Of a DNA stretch of 64,000 nucleotides, positions 36,292 through 50,343 are shown in pieces. Origin of the DNA: Nectonema munidae (taxonomy: Eukaryota > Nematomorpha > Nectonematoida > Nectonematidae); assembly GCA_030549495.1 (NCBI GenBank), contig JAUIRK010001036.1:592001-656000 (forward strand). Direction: 5' to 3'. How positions within the stretch are numbered: the stretch's first letter is position 1; each line of letters starts with the position of its first letter. The position numbers were made by a program, and so were the translations under genes. The notes beneath the pieces are model-generated. The model was not told the origin of the DNA. It saw only the letters and a program-made list of their open reading frames with translations, and ran no database searches.

Positions 36292-39200
36292 AAGGGGAAC
36301 ACTTTAACACAGGCAAGCATCAACAGGGGGCACTCAAACACAGGAAGGCACAAACAGGATGCACTCAAACACAAGCAGGCAAAAACAAGAGGCAGGCACA
36401 AACATGGGGCACCATACCACAGACAGACAAACAAGGAGCACTCAAACACAGGCAGGCTCAAATAGGGAGCACTTAAAACACATGCAGGCACAAACAGGGA
36501 GGACTTAAACAAAGGCAGGCACAAACAGGGAACACTTATACACATGCAAGCACAAACAAGGAGCACTTAAACACAGGTTGGTCTTAAACAATAGGCAAGC
36601 AGAAACAGGGAGCACTTAAACAAAGGCAGGCACCAACAGGGTGCTTCAAACACAGGCAGGCTCAAAGAAGAAGAACCCAACACGCAAGCACAAACAGAGT
36701 GAACTTAAACACAGGCAGGCACAAAGAGGGAGCACTTAAACAGGGACAGGCACAAAAAGGGAGCACTTTAACACAGACAAGCACCAACTGGCGGCATTTA
36801 AACAGAGGAAGGCACAAACAGGTAAAAACAGGAGGCACTTAAACAGAGGCAGGCACAAACATGGGGTACTATAACACCGACAGACAAACAAGGAGCACTC
36901 AAACCTAGACAAGCTCAAACAGGGAGCACTTTAACACAGGCAAGCACCAACAGGGGGCACTCAAACACAGGAAGGCACAAACAGGAAGCACTCAAACACA
37001 AGCAGGCAAAAACAGGAGGCACTCAAAAAAAGGCAGTCACAAACATGAGGTACTATTACACAGACAGACAAACAAGGAGCACTCAAACACAGGCAGGTTC
37101 AAACAGGGAGACTCAAACACAGGCAGGCACAAACAGGAGTCACTCAAACACAGGCAGGCACAAATATGGGGTATTCAAACACAGGCAGACACAAAAGGAG
37201 CACTTAAACAACAGGCAGGCAAAAACAGGAGGCAGGAACACACATGGGGCACTATAACACAGGCAGACACAAACATGGGGCACTCAAACACAGTGACCAC
37301 TCAAACACAGGGAAGACTTAAACACAGGCAGGCACACACAAGGAACACTTAAACACATGCAAGCACAAACAGGGAGCACTTAAACAGATTAATTCACAAA
37401 AAGAGAGCACTTTAACACACGCAAGCACCAACAGGAAGCAGGCAAAAATATGAGGCACTAAAACAGAGGCAGGCACAAACATGGCGCACTATAACACAGG
37501 CACACACGAACAAGGAATACTCAAACACAGGCAGGTTCAACAGGGAGCACTCAAACACAGCCAAGCACAAACAGGAAGGACTTAAACACCGGAAGGCACA
37601 AACAGGGAACACTTAAACAGATTCAGGCACAAAAAGGGAGCACTTTAAGACAGGCAAGGACCAACAGGGGCCACTCAAACACAGGAATGCACAAACAAGG
37701 GGGAATCAAACACTGGCAGGCACAAACAGAAGGCACTCAAACACAGGCAGGCATAAATATGGGGAACTCAAGCACAGGCAGAAACAAACAGTGAGCACTT
37801 AAACAACAAGCAGGCAATAACAGGACGCACTCAAACAGAGGCAGGCACAAACATGGGGCACTATAACACAGGCAGACACAAACAAGGAGCACTCAAACAC
37901 AGACAGGCTCAAACAAGGAGCACTCGAACACAGGCAGTCTCAAACAGGGAGCACTCAAACCCAGGCAGGCTCAAACAGGGAGCACTTAAACAGAGAATGG
38001 CACAAAAAGGGAGCACTTTTACACAAGCAAGTACGGACAGGGGGCATTCAAACCCAGGTAGGCAAAAATAGGAGGCACTATAAAACAGGCAGACACAAAC
38101 AAGGAGCACTCAAACACAGGCAAGTTCAAACACGGAGCACTCAAACACAGGCAGTTACAAACAGGGAGGACTTTAACACAGGCAGGCACAAACAGGGAAC
38201 ACGTAAGCACAAACAGGGAGAACTTAAACAGATTCAGGCACAAAAAGGGAGCACTTTAAATAGGCAAGCACCAACAGGGACCCCTCAAACACAGGAACGC
38301 ACAAACAAGGAGGACTCAAACATAGGCAGGCACAAATATGGGGCACTCAAACACAGGCAGACACAAACAGAGAGCACTTAAACAACAGGCAGACACAAAA
38401 AGGGAGCACTCAAACATAAGCAGGCTCAAACAGGGAGCACTAAAACAGATTCAGGCATAAAAGGGGAGCACTAACACAGGCAAGCACCAACAGAGGGCAC
38501 TCAGACACAGGGAGGCCACAAACAGGAAGCATTCAGGCAAATGGAGCACTAACAAACGACGATCACTCAAGCGCATAGAGGCGAAAACAGGGAGCACTGA
38601 AACACAGACAGGAAGAAACAACGAGCACTCAATCAACAGGGAGCACCCAAACACGATCAGGCACAAACAAGGAGCACTTAAAGAAAGGTAGGACTTAAAC
38701 AATAGGCAAGCAGAAACAGGGAGCACTTAAACACAGGCATGCGCCAACAGGGGGCACTGAAACACAGGTAGGCTCAAACAGAGAGAACCCAACACAGGCA
38801 GGCACAAACAGGGTGAACTTAAACACAGGCATGCACAAACAGGGAGCACTTAAACAAAGAGAGGCACAAAATGGGAGCACTTTAACACAGGCAAGCATCA
38901 ATAGGGGGCACTCAAACACAGAAAGGCAAAAACAGGAAGCACTCAAACACAAGCAGGCAAAAACAAGAGGCAGGCACAAACATAGGGCACCATACCACAG
39001 ACAGACAAACAAGGTGCACTCAAACACAGGCAGGCTCAAATAGGGAGCACTTAAAACACAGGCAGGCACAAACAGGGAGGACTTAAACAGAGAATGGCAC
39101 AAAAAGGGAGCACTTTTACACATGCAAATACGAACAGGGGGCATTCAAACCCAAGAAGACAAAAACAGGAGGCACTATAACACAGGCAGACACAAACAAG

Positions 39201-40594
39201 GAGCACTCAAACACAGGCAAGTTCAAACAGGGAGGACTTAAACACAAACAGTGAGGACTTTAACACAGGCAGGCACAAACAGGGAACACGTAAGCACAAA
39301 CAGGGAGCACTTAAACAGATTCAGGCACAAAAAAGGGAGCACTTTAAAACAGGCAAGCACCAACAGGGGCCCCTCAAACACAGGAACGCACAAATAAGGA
39401 AGACTCAAACACAGGCAGGCACAAACAAGAGGCACTTAAACACAAGCAGGCACAAATATTGGGCACTCAAACACAGGCAGACACAAACAGGGAGCACTTA
39501 AACAACAGGCAGACACAAAAAGGGAGCACTCAAACACAAGCAGGCTCAAACAGGGAGCACTAAAACAGATTCAGGCATAAAAAAGGGAGCACTAACCCTG
39601 GCAATCACCAACAGAGGGCACTCAGACACAGGGAGGCACAAACAGGAAGCACTCAGGCAAAAACAGGGAGCACTAACAAACGGCGGTCACTCAAGCGCAT
39701 ACAGGCAAAAACAGGGAGCACTCAAACACAGGCAGGAACAAACAACGAGCACTCAATCAACAGGGAGCACCCAAACACGATCAGGCACAAACAAGGACCA
39801 CTTAAAGACATGTAGGACTTAAACAATAGGCAAGCAGAAACAGGGAGCACTTAAACACAGGCAGGCACCAACAGGGGGGCACTCAAACACAGGAACGCAC
39901 AAACAAGGAGAACTCAAACACAGGCAGACACAAACAAGGAGCACTTAAACAACAGGCAGGCAAAAACCGGAGGCACTCAAACAGAAGCGGGCACAAACAT
40001 GGGGCACTATAACACAGACAGACACAAACAGGAGGAACTCAAACACAGGAAGACACAAACAGGGAGCAATTAAACAACAGACAGGCAAAAAGAGGAGGCA
40101 CTTAAACAGAGGCAGGAACAAACATGGGACACTTTAACAAAGGGAGACACAAACAAGGAGCACTCAAATACAGGCAGGCTCAAACAGGGAGCACTCAAAC
40201 AGAGGCAGACAAAAACAGTGAGCACTTAAACAACAGGCAGGCAAAAACAGGAGGCACTCAAACAGAGGCAGGCACAAACATGGGGCACTATAAAACAGGC
40301 AGACACAAACAAGGAGCACTCAAACACAGGCAGGCACAAACAGGGAGGACTTAAACACAGGCAGGCACAAACAGGCAACACTTAAACACTTGCAAGCACA
40401 AACAGGGAGCACTTAAACAGATTCAGGCACAAAAAAGGAGCACTTTAAGAAAGGCAAACACTAACAGGGGCCACTCAAACACAGGAACGCATAAACAAGA
40501 AGTACTCAAACACAGGCAGGCACATACAGGAGGCACTTAAACACAGGCAGGCACAAATATGGGGCACTCAATCACAGGCAGACACAAACAGGGA
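36292..40594 (+). repeat. Nested 4.3-kb segment Q1 in copy B
   Basis: Positional counterpart of 20,310-24,610. Near 38,850 and near 40,290-40,395 it carries the variants of Q2 (AAACAAAGAGAGGCAC; CACTATAAAACAGG; CAGGCAACACTTAAACACTTG) instead of those of its counterpart Q1 in copy A, which suggests sequence exchange between segments. Confidence 0.83.
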
Positions 40595-40919
40595 GCACTT
40601 AAACAACAGGCAGACACAAACAGGGAGCACTTAAACAACATGCAGACACAAAAAGGGAGCACTCAAACACAAGCAGGCTAAAACAGGGAGTACTAAAACA
40701 GATTCAGGGATAAAAAGGGAGCACTTTAACACAGGCAAGCACCAACAGAGAACATTCAGACACATGGAGGCACAAACAGGAAGCACTCAAGAACATACAG
40801 GCAAAAACATGGAGCATTAACAAACGACGATTACTCAAGCGCATACAGGCAAAAACAGTGAGCACTCAAACAGAGACAGGCACAAAAAGGGAGCACTTAA
40901 ACAGAGACAGGCACAAAAA

Positions 40920-43900
40920 GGGGAACACTTTAACACAGGCAAGCATCAACAGGGGGCACTCAAACACAGGAAGGCACAAACAGGAAGCACTCAAACACAA
41001 GCAGGCAAAAACAAGAGGCAGGCACAAACATGGGGCACCATACCACAGACAGACAAACAAGGAGCACTCAAACACAGGCAGGCTCAAATAGGGAGCACTT
41101 AAAACACAGGCAGGCACAAACAGGGAGGACTTAAACAAAGGCAGGCACAAACAGGGAACACTTATACACATGCAAGCACAAACAAGGAGCACTTAAACAC
41201 AGGTTGGTCTTAAACAATAGGCAAGCAGAAACAGGGAGCACTTAAACAAAGGCAGGCACCAACAGGGTGCTTCAAACACAGGCAGGCTCAAAGAGGAAGA
41301 ACCCAACACGCAAGCACAAACAGAGTGAACTTAAACACAGGCAGGCACAAAGAGGGAGCACTTAAACAGGGACAGGCACAAAAAGGGAGCACTTTAACAC
41401 AGACAAGCACCAACTGGCGGCATTTAAACAGAGGAAGGCACAAACAGGTAAAAACAGGAGGCACTTAAACAGAGGCAGGCACAAACATGGGGTACTATAA
41501 CACCGACAGACAAACAAGGAGCACTCAAACCTAGACAAGCTCAAACAGGGAGCACTTTAACACAGGCAAGCACCAACAGGGGGCACTCAAACACAGGAAG
41601 GCACAAACAGGAAGCACTCAAACACAAGCAGGCAAAAACAGGAGGCACTCAAAAAAAGGCAGTCACAAACATGAGGTACTATTACACAGACAGACAAACA
41701 AGGAGCACTCAAACACAGGCAGGTTCAAACAGGGAGACTCAAACACAGGCAGGCACAAACAGGAGTCACTCAAACACAGGCAGGCACAAATATGGGGTAT
41801 TCAAACACAGGCAGACACAAAAGGAGCACTTAAACAACAGGCAGGCAAAAACAGGAGGCAGGAACACACATGGGGCACTATAACACAGGCAGACACAAAC
41901 ATGGGGCACTCAAACACAGTGACCACTCAAACACAGGGAAGACTTAAACACAGGCAGGCACACACAAGGAACACTTAAACACATGCAAGCACAAACAGGG
42001 AGCACTTAAACAGATTAATTCACAAAAAGAGAGCACTTTAACACACGCAAGCACCAACAGGAAGCAGGCAAAAATATGAGGCACTAAAACAGAGGCAGGC
42101 ACAAACATGGCGCACTATAACACAGGCACACACGAACAAGGAATACTCAAACACAGGCAGGTTCAACAGGGAGCATTCAAACACAGCCAAGCACAAACAG
42201 GGAGGACTTAAACACCGGAAGGCACAAACAGGGAACACTTAAACAGATTCAGGCACAAAAAGGGAGCACTTTAAGACAGGCAAGGACCAACAGGGGCCAC
42301 TCAAACACAGGAATGCACAAACAAGGGGGAATCAAACACTGGCAGGTACAAACAGAAGGCACTCAAACACAGGCAGGCATAAATATGGGGAACTCAAGCA
42401 CAGGCAGAAACAAACAGTGAGCACTTAAACAACAAGCAGGCAATAACAGGACGCACTCAAACAGAGGCAGGCACAAACATGGGGCACTATAACACAGGCA
42501 GACACAAACAAGGAGCACTCAAACACAGACAGGCTCAAACAAGGAGCACTCGAACACAGGCAGTCTCAAACAGGGAGCACTCAAACCCAGGCAGGCTCAA
42601 ACAGGGAGCACTTAAACAGAGAATGGCACAAAAAGGGAGCACTTTTACACAAGCAAGTACGGACAGGGGGCATTCAAACCCAGGAAGGCAAAAATAGGAG
42701 GCACTATAACACAGGCAGACACAAACAAGGAGCACTCAAACACAGGCAAGTTCAAACACGGAGCACTCAAACACAGGCAGTTACAAACAGGGAGGACTTT
42801 AACACAGGCAGGCACAAACAGGGAACACGTAAGCACAAACAGGGAGCACTTAAACAGATTCAGGCACAAAAAGGGAGCACTTTAAATAGGCAAGCACCAA
42901 CAGGGACCCCTCAAACACAGGAACGCACAAACAAGGAGGACTCAAACATAGGCAGGCACAAATATGGGGCACTCAAACACAGGCAGACACAAACAGAGAG
43001 CACTTAAACAACAGGCAGACACAAAAAGGGAGCACTCAAACATAAGCAGGCTCAAACAGGGAGCACTAAAACTGATTCAGGCATAAAAGGGGAGCATTAA
43101 CACAGGCAAGCACCAACAGAGGGCACTCAGACACAGGGAGGCCACAAACAGGAAGCATTCAGGCAAATGGAGCACTAACAAACGACGATCACTCAAGCGC
43201 ATAGAGGCAAAAACAGGGAGCACTGAAACACAGACAGGAAGAAACAACGAGCACTCAATCAACAGGGAGCACCCAAACACGATCAGGCACAAACAAGGAG
43301 CACTTAAAGAAAGGTAGGACTTAAACAATAGGCAAGCAGAAACAGGGAGCACTTAAACACAGGCATGCGCCAACAGGGGGCACTGAAACACAGGTAGGCT
43401 CAAACAGAGAGAACCCAACACAGGCAGGCACAAACAGGGTGAACTTAAACACAGGCATGCACAAACAGGGAGCACTTAAACAAAGAGAGGCACAAAATGG
43501 GAGCACTTTAACACAGGCAAGCATCAATAGGGGGCACTCAAACACAGAAAGGCAAAAACAGAAAGCACTCAAACACAAGCAGGCAAAAACAAGAGGCAGG
43601 CACAAACATGGGGCACCATATCACAGACAGACAAACAAGGTGCACTCAAACACAGGCAGGCTCAAATAGGGAGCACTTAAAACACAGGCAGGCACAAACA
43701 GGGAGGACTTAAACAGAGAATGGCACAAATAGGGAGCACTTTTACACATGCAAATACGAACAGGGGGCATTCAAACCCAGGAAGGCAAAAACAGGAGGCA
43801 CTATAACACAGGCAGACACAAACAAGGAGCACTCAAACACAGGCAAGTTCAAACAGGGAGGACTTAAACACAAACAGTGAGGACTTTAACACAGGCAGGC

Positions 43901-45217
43901 ACAAACAGGGAACACGTAAGCACAAACAGGGAGCACTTAAACAGATTCAGGCACAAAAAGGCAGCACTTTAAAACAGGCAAGCACCAACAGGGGCCCCTC
44001 AAACACAGGAACGCACAAATAAGGAAGACTCAAACACAGGCAGGCACAAACAAGAGGCACTTAAACACAAGCAGGCACAAATATTGGGCACTCAAACACA
44101 GGCAGACACAAACAGGGAGCACTTAAACAACAGGCAGACACAAAAAGGGAGCACTCAAACACAAGCAGGCTCAAACAGGGAGCACTAAAACAGATTCAGG
44201 CATAAAAAGGGAGCACTAACCCTGGCAACCACCAACAGAGGGCACTCAGACACAGGGAGGCACAAACAGGAAGCACTCAGGCAAAAACAGGGAGCACTAA
44301 CAAACGACGGTCACTCAAGCGCATACAGGCAAAAACAGGGAGCACTCAAACACAGACAGGAACAAACAACGAGCACTCAATCAACAGGGAGCACCCAAAC
44401 ACGATCAGGCACAAACAAGGACCATTTAAAGACATGTAGGACTTAAACAATAGGCAAGCAGAAACAGGGAGCACTTAAACACAGACAGGCACCAACAGGG
44501 GGCACTCAAACACAGGAACACACAAACAAGGAGGACTCAAACACAGGCAGACACAAACAGGGAGCACTTAAACAACAGGCAGGCAAAAACCGGAGGCACT
44601 CAAACAGAAGCGGGCACAAACATGGGGCACTATAACACAGACAGACACAAACAGGAGGCACTCAAACACAGGAAGACACAAACAGGGAGCAATTAAACAA
44701 CAGACAGGCAAAAAGAGGAGGCACTTAAACAGAGGCAGGAACAAACATGGGACACTTTAACAAAGGGAGACACAAACAAGGAGCACTCAAATACAGGCAG
44801 GCTCAAACAGGGAGCACTCAAACAGAGGCAGACAAAAACAGTGAGCACTTAAACAACAGGCAGGCAAAAACAGGAGGCACTCAAACAGAGGCAGGCACAA
44901 ACATGGGGCACTATAAAACAGGCAGACACAAACAAGGAGCACTCAAACACAGGCAGGCACAAACAGGGAGGACTTAAACACAGGCAGGCACAAACAGGCA
45001 ACACTTAAACACTTGCAAGCACAAACAGGGAGCACTTAAACAGATTCAGGCACAAAAAAGGAGCACTTTAAGAAAGGCAAACACTAACAGGGGCCACTCA
45101 AACACAGGAACGCATAAACAAGAAGTACTCAAACACAGGCAGGCACATACAGGAGGCACTCAAACACAGGCAGGCACAAATATGAGGCACTCAATCACAG
45201 GCAGACACAAACAGGGA
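40920..45217 (+). repeat. Nested 4.3-kb segment Q2 in copy B
   Basis: Counterpart of 24,935-29,220. Its start (AAAAGGGGAACACTTTAACAC, about 40,917) resembles Q1 (20,312 and 36,293) and not Q2 of copy A (AAAAGGGAGCAATTTAAC, 24,933), so the left edge appears to have been exchanged or independently joined. Confidence 0.83.
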
Positions 45218-46202
45218 GCACGTAAACAACATGCAGGCAAAATCAAGACGCACTCAAACAGAAGCAGGCACAAACATGGGGTACTATAACACATTCAGAC
45301 ACAAACAAGGATCACTTAAACACAGGCACGCTCAAACAGGGAGCACTCAAACACAAGCAGGCTCAAACAGAGAAAACCCAGCACATGCAGGCACAAAAAA
45401 GTTGGACTTAAATACAAACAGGCAGCACTTAAACAGAGACAGGCACAAAAAGGGAGTACTTTAACACAGACAAGCACCAACAGGGGGCATTCAAACACAG
45501 GAAGGCACAAGCAACAAAAACAGGATGCACTTAAACATGGGGCACTATAACACAGGCAGATACAAACAAGGAGCACTCAAACACAGGCAAGCTCAAACAG
45601 GGAGCACTCAAATACAGCACAAACAGGGAGATCTTAAACACAGGGTGGCACAAACAGGGAACACTTAAACACATGCAAGCACAAACAGGGAGCATTTAAA
45701 CAGATTCAGGGACAAAAAGGGAGCATTTAACACTGACAAGCACCAACAGAGAGCACTCAAACACAGGAAGGCACAAACAGGAAGCACTCAAGCACATACA
45801 GGCAAAAACAGGGAGCACTCAAACACAGTCAAGAACAAACGACTAGCACTCAATCAATAGGGAGCACCCAAATACGATCAGACACAAACAAGGAGCACTT
45901 AGGACTTAAACGATAGGCAAGCAGAAACAGGGGGCACTCAAACACAGGAAGCACTCAAACACAAGCACGCTAAAACAGGAGGCACTGAAACAGAGGCAGG
46001 AACAAGGGCACTTATACAACAGGCAGCCACAAATAGAGAGCACTCAAACACAACCAGGCAGAAACAGGGAGCAGCCTAACATAGGGAACACTCAAACCAA
46101 GACAGACACAAACATGGAGCACTCAAACACAGGTCGACACAAAGAGTAAGCATTCAAACACAGACAAGCACAAACATGAAGCACTCAAACACAGGTAGCA
46201 CA

Positions 46203-47348
46203 GTCAGAGAGGGTGCGGTGAAAAAAATGGATTTAAAAGGGATGAATATGCCTTTCAAGGGGGAGAACAAAAGAAAAAAATGGGATTCAAGGGGGTGAAA
46301 AAGTATTTCAATTTTCTATGCCCACCCGCAGCCACTAAATGCCAGTTCAAACCTTATGGTTTGAACCCAAAAGTGAAATTGATGAGGTTTCAATCACCGA
46401 AAACTGTCTTTCACACAGTGTATGCTATGTGATAATGATCAAATACAAGAGAACTTACAATTTCTTGTAATATATATTTTAATTAATATTTTAAATAAAG
46501 AACATTGTCAAAAACAAAAGAGAATGAAATATGCTTTCTAATTTTAAAGAAATTAAAAATTTTACTAAAATTTTTAAATATATTTTTAAAAATATTTTAT
46601 AAATTTTTCGCATGGACATGATTGCCATCGAGTTAATAAAAATAGAAGAAAAATTTTCACTTTTCAAAACTCAAAGCTTTACTTTTGCAACTTATTTTAT
46701 ACCTACCCTTCTCAAGAAAGATAATTACTTTGTTTGTTACTATTTCAAATTTATTTTTTTAATAAAACAATATTCTTGTTTATTTTTTAAGGTACCTAGG
46801 GTGTTTTCATCGAGAAGGCACAATTGCGCCGCTTGTATCGAACTATGAGGAAAGCAGGCTTGTTGCGGAATCGAACCCAAGACCTTGAGTTATAGAATCC
46901 AGCATCCAACCAACCCTACTCACGCCTAGGTTTTTAATGGTATTAAAATTTGATTTCTATAAAGGATAACCATTATAGATAATTTTTAAATATGTAAAGT
47001 GTTAGTAATAGTTTTTTTCCTTAGACTAAGTTATTTAGTTTATAAATTTTATTTTTTCTTAATTCTATTATCTAATTTTTAAAATTAAAGTTAAAAGATT
47101 TCATTAAATTTACACAAATTTATTTTTAATTTAAATAAACACATCCTCCTACTTTTGATTAAGATAGTAAAAGTTAAATTATTCTCATTTTATTTTATAT
47201 TGTCTACTCTGATTCGTTTTTATGCATTATGTAAATTATCGTATCTGCGTGTAACATTGATCTTTATGTCTACTAATGATCCTTCTGGAGGATATCAATA
47301 ATTATTAGGGGTACCAATGATCTTTGCGGTGGTAACAATTTACCGGAT
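46203..47348. repeat. Island copy 3 (1,146 bp)
   Basis: Copy of the island at 30,211, carried by the 16-kb duplication and flanked by GTAGCACA at 46,195-46,202 and 47,349-47,356. It has the same length as copy 2 and differs at only a few bases, for example AAAATAGAAGAAAAATTTTC near 46,640 against AAAATAAAAGATAAATTTTC near 30,648. The tRNA-like SINE segment (about 46,795-46,930, minus strand) and the 22-bp hairpin are intact. Confidence 0.87.
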
Positions 47349-48306
47349 GTAGCACAATCATTGGCCACTCAAACAACAAACAGGGAGCACTTAAACAACA
47401 TTCAGACACAAACAGGAAACATTCATACAACAGGAGCATTTAATCACTCAAACACAGGCAGACCCAAACATGGGACACTCAAATTCAGGCAGGTAAAAAC
47501 ATGGAGCACTTAAACAACATGCAGGCACAAACAGGGAGCACTTAAACAGATTCAGGTATAAAAAGGGAGCACTTTAACACAGGCAAGCAGCAACAAAGGA
47601 ACTAGCATTCAATCAACAGGAAGCACCCAAACACATTCAGGCACACAAGTAGCACTCAAACACACGCAGATACAAACAAGCAACAATTAAACACGCAAGC
47701 ACAAACATGGAGCACTTAAACAGAGACACGCACAAAAAGGGAGCAATTTAACACAGGCAAGCACCAACAGGGGTAACTCAAACATAGGAACGCATAAACA
47801 CAGGCAGGCACAAATATGGGGCATTCAAACACAGGCAGAAACAAGCAGGGAGCACGTAAACAACATGCAGGCAAAAACAAGACGCACTCAAACAGAGGCA
47901 TGCACAAACATGGGGTACTATAACACATGCAGACACAAACAAGGATCACTTAAACAAAGGCACGCTCAAACAGAGAGAACCCAGCACACGGAGGCACAAA
48001 AAAGTTGGACTTAAATACAAACAGGGAGCACTTAAACAGAGACAGGCACAAAAAGGGAGCACTTTAACACAGACAAGCACCAACAGGGTCACTCAAACAC
48101 AGGAATGCACAAATAAGAAGGACTCAAACACTGGCAGGCACAAACAGAATGCACTCAAACACAGGCAGGCATAAATATGGGGAACTCAAGCACAAGCAGG
48201 GAATAACAGGACGCACTCAAACAGAGGCAGGCACAAACATGGGGCACTATAACACAGGCAGACACAAACAAGGAGCACTCAACACAGGCAGGCTTAAACA
48301 GGGAGC

Positions 48307-50343
48307 ACTTAAACACAGGCAGGCTCAAACAGGGAGCACTCGAACACAGGCAGGCTCAACTAGGGACACTCAAACCCAGGCAGGCTCAAACAGGGAGACT
48401 TAAACACAGGCAGGCACAAACAGGGAGCACTTAAACAGAGAATGACACAAAAAGGGAGCACTTTTACACAGGCAAGTACCAACAGGGGGCATTCAAACCC
48501 TGGAAGGCAAAAACAGGAGGCACTATAAAACAGGCAGACGCAAACAAGGAGCACTCAAACACAAGCAAGTTCAAACAGGGATCACTCAAACACAGGCAGT
48601 CACAAATAGGGAGGACTTAAACACAAACAGGGAGGACTTAAACACAGGCAGGCACAAACAGGCAACACGTAAGCACAAACAGGGAGCACTTAAACAGATT
48701 CAGACACAAAAAGGGAGCACTTTAAAACAGGCAAGAACCAACAGGGGCCACTCAAACACAGGAACGCACAAACAAAGAGGACTCAAACATAGACAGGCAA
48801 AAACAAGAGGCACTTAAACACAAGCAGGCACAACTATGGGGCACTCAAACACAGGCAGACACAAACCAGGGAGCACTTAAACAACATGCAGACACAAAAA
48901 GGGAGCACTCAAACACAAGCAGGCTCAAACAGGGAGTATTAAAACAGATTCAGGCATAAAAAGGGAGCACTTTAACACAGGCAAGCACCAACAGAGAACA
49001 TTCAGACACATGGAGGCACAAACAGGAAGCACTCAAGCACATACAGGCAAAAACAGGGAGCACTAACAAACGACGATTACTCAAGCGCATACAGGCAAAA
49101 ACAGGGAGCACTCAAACAGAGACAGGCACAAAAAGGGAGCACTTAAACAGTGACAGGCACAAAAAGGGAGCACTTAAACAGAGACAGGCACAAAAAGGGA
49201 GCACTTTAACATAGGCAAGCAATAACAGAAGGCATTCAAACCTAGGAAGGCACAAACAGGAAGCACTTAAGCACATATAGGCTAAAATTGGAAGCACTCA
49301 AACACAGGCAGGAACAAACGACGAGCAATCAATCAACAGGGAGCACCCAAACACGATCAGGCACAAACAAGGAGCACTTAAAGACAGGTAGGACTTAAAA
49401 AATAGGCAAGCAGAAACAGGGAGCACTTAAACACAGGCATGCATCAACAGGGGGGACTGAAACACAGGTTGGCTCAAACAGAGAGAACCCAACACACGCT
49501 CGCACAAACAGGGTGGACTTAAACACAGGCAGGCACAAACATGGAGCACTTAAATAGGGACAGGCACAGAAAGGGAGCACTTTAACACAGACAAGCACCA
49601 ACATGGGGCATTCAAACACAGGAAGGCATAAACAGGTAAAAACAGGAGGCACGATAACACAGGCAGACACAAACAAGGAGCACTAAACACTGGGGTACTA
49701 TAACACATGCAGACGCAAACAAGGATCACTTAAACAAAGGCACACTCAAACAGGGAGCACTCAAACACAGGCAGGCTCAAACAGAGAGAACCCAGCACAC
49801 GGAGGCACAAAAAAGTTGGACTTAAATACAAACAGGGAGCACTTAAACAGAGACAGGCACAAAAAGGGAAGCACTTTAACACATACAAGCACCAACAGGA
49901 GGCATTCAAACACAGGAAGGCACAAGCAGCAAAAACAGGATGCACTTAAACATGGGGCACTATAACACAGGCAGACACAAATAAGGAATACTCAAACACA
50001 GGCAGGTTCAACAGGGAGCACTCAAACACAGACAGGCACAAACAGGGAGGACTTAAACACCGGAAGGCACAAACAGGGAGCACTTAAACAGATTCAGGCA
50101 CAAAAAAGGGAGCACTTTAAGACAGGCAAGCACCAACAGCGGCCACTCAAACACAGGAATGCACAAATAAGGAAGACTCAAACACTGGCAGGCACAAACA
50201 GAAGGCACTCAAAGACAGGCAGGCATAAATATGGGAAACTCAAGCACAGGCCGACACAAACAGTGAGCACTTAAACAACAAGCAGGCAATAACCGGACGC
50301 AGTCAAACAGAGGCAGGCACAAACATGGGGCACTATAACACAG
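48307..50343 (+). repeat. P unit at end of copy B
   Basis: Counterpart of 32,315-34,348 with the same 140-bp deletion (about 49,688). It is followed directly by another P unit at 50,344, whereas in copy A the P unit is followed by copy B; this defines the outer edge of the 16-kb duplication. Confidence 0.8.

Larger units (their letters stand above)
34349..50343 (+). repeat. 16-kb tandem duplication, copy B
   Basis: Direct repeat of copy A, immediately adjacent and in the same orientation. It ends at CACTATAACACAG (about 50,343), after which the sequence becomes CCAGACACAAACAAGG, typical of a P unit start, instead of GCAGACAC. Visible differences from copy A are sparse and partly clustered (for example 35,470-35,515 against 19,488-19,533; a 13-bp segment present at about 42,885 but missing at about 26,900; a 5-bp loss near 45,611). 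Confidence 0.92.

Noticed and set aside
38695-39144. Long minus-strand Cys/Leu-rich frame (149 codons) and similar frames throughout the satellite
   Set aside because: It is the complement of the satellite and stays open only through chance indels; counterparts in the other copies are interrupted, and there is no codon or conservation signal.
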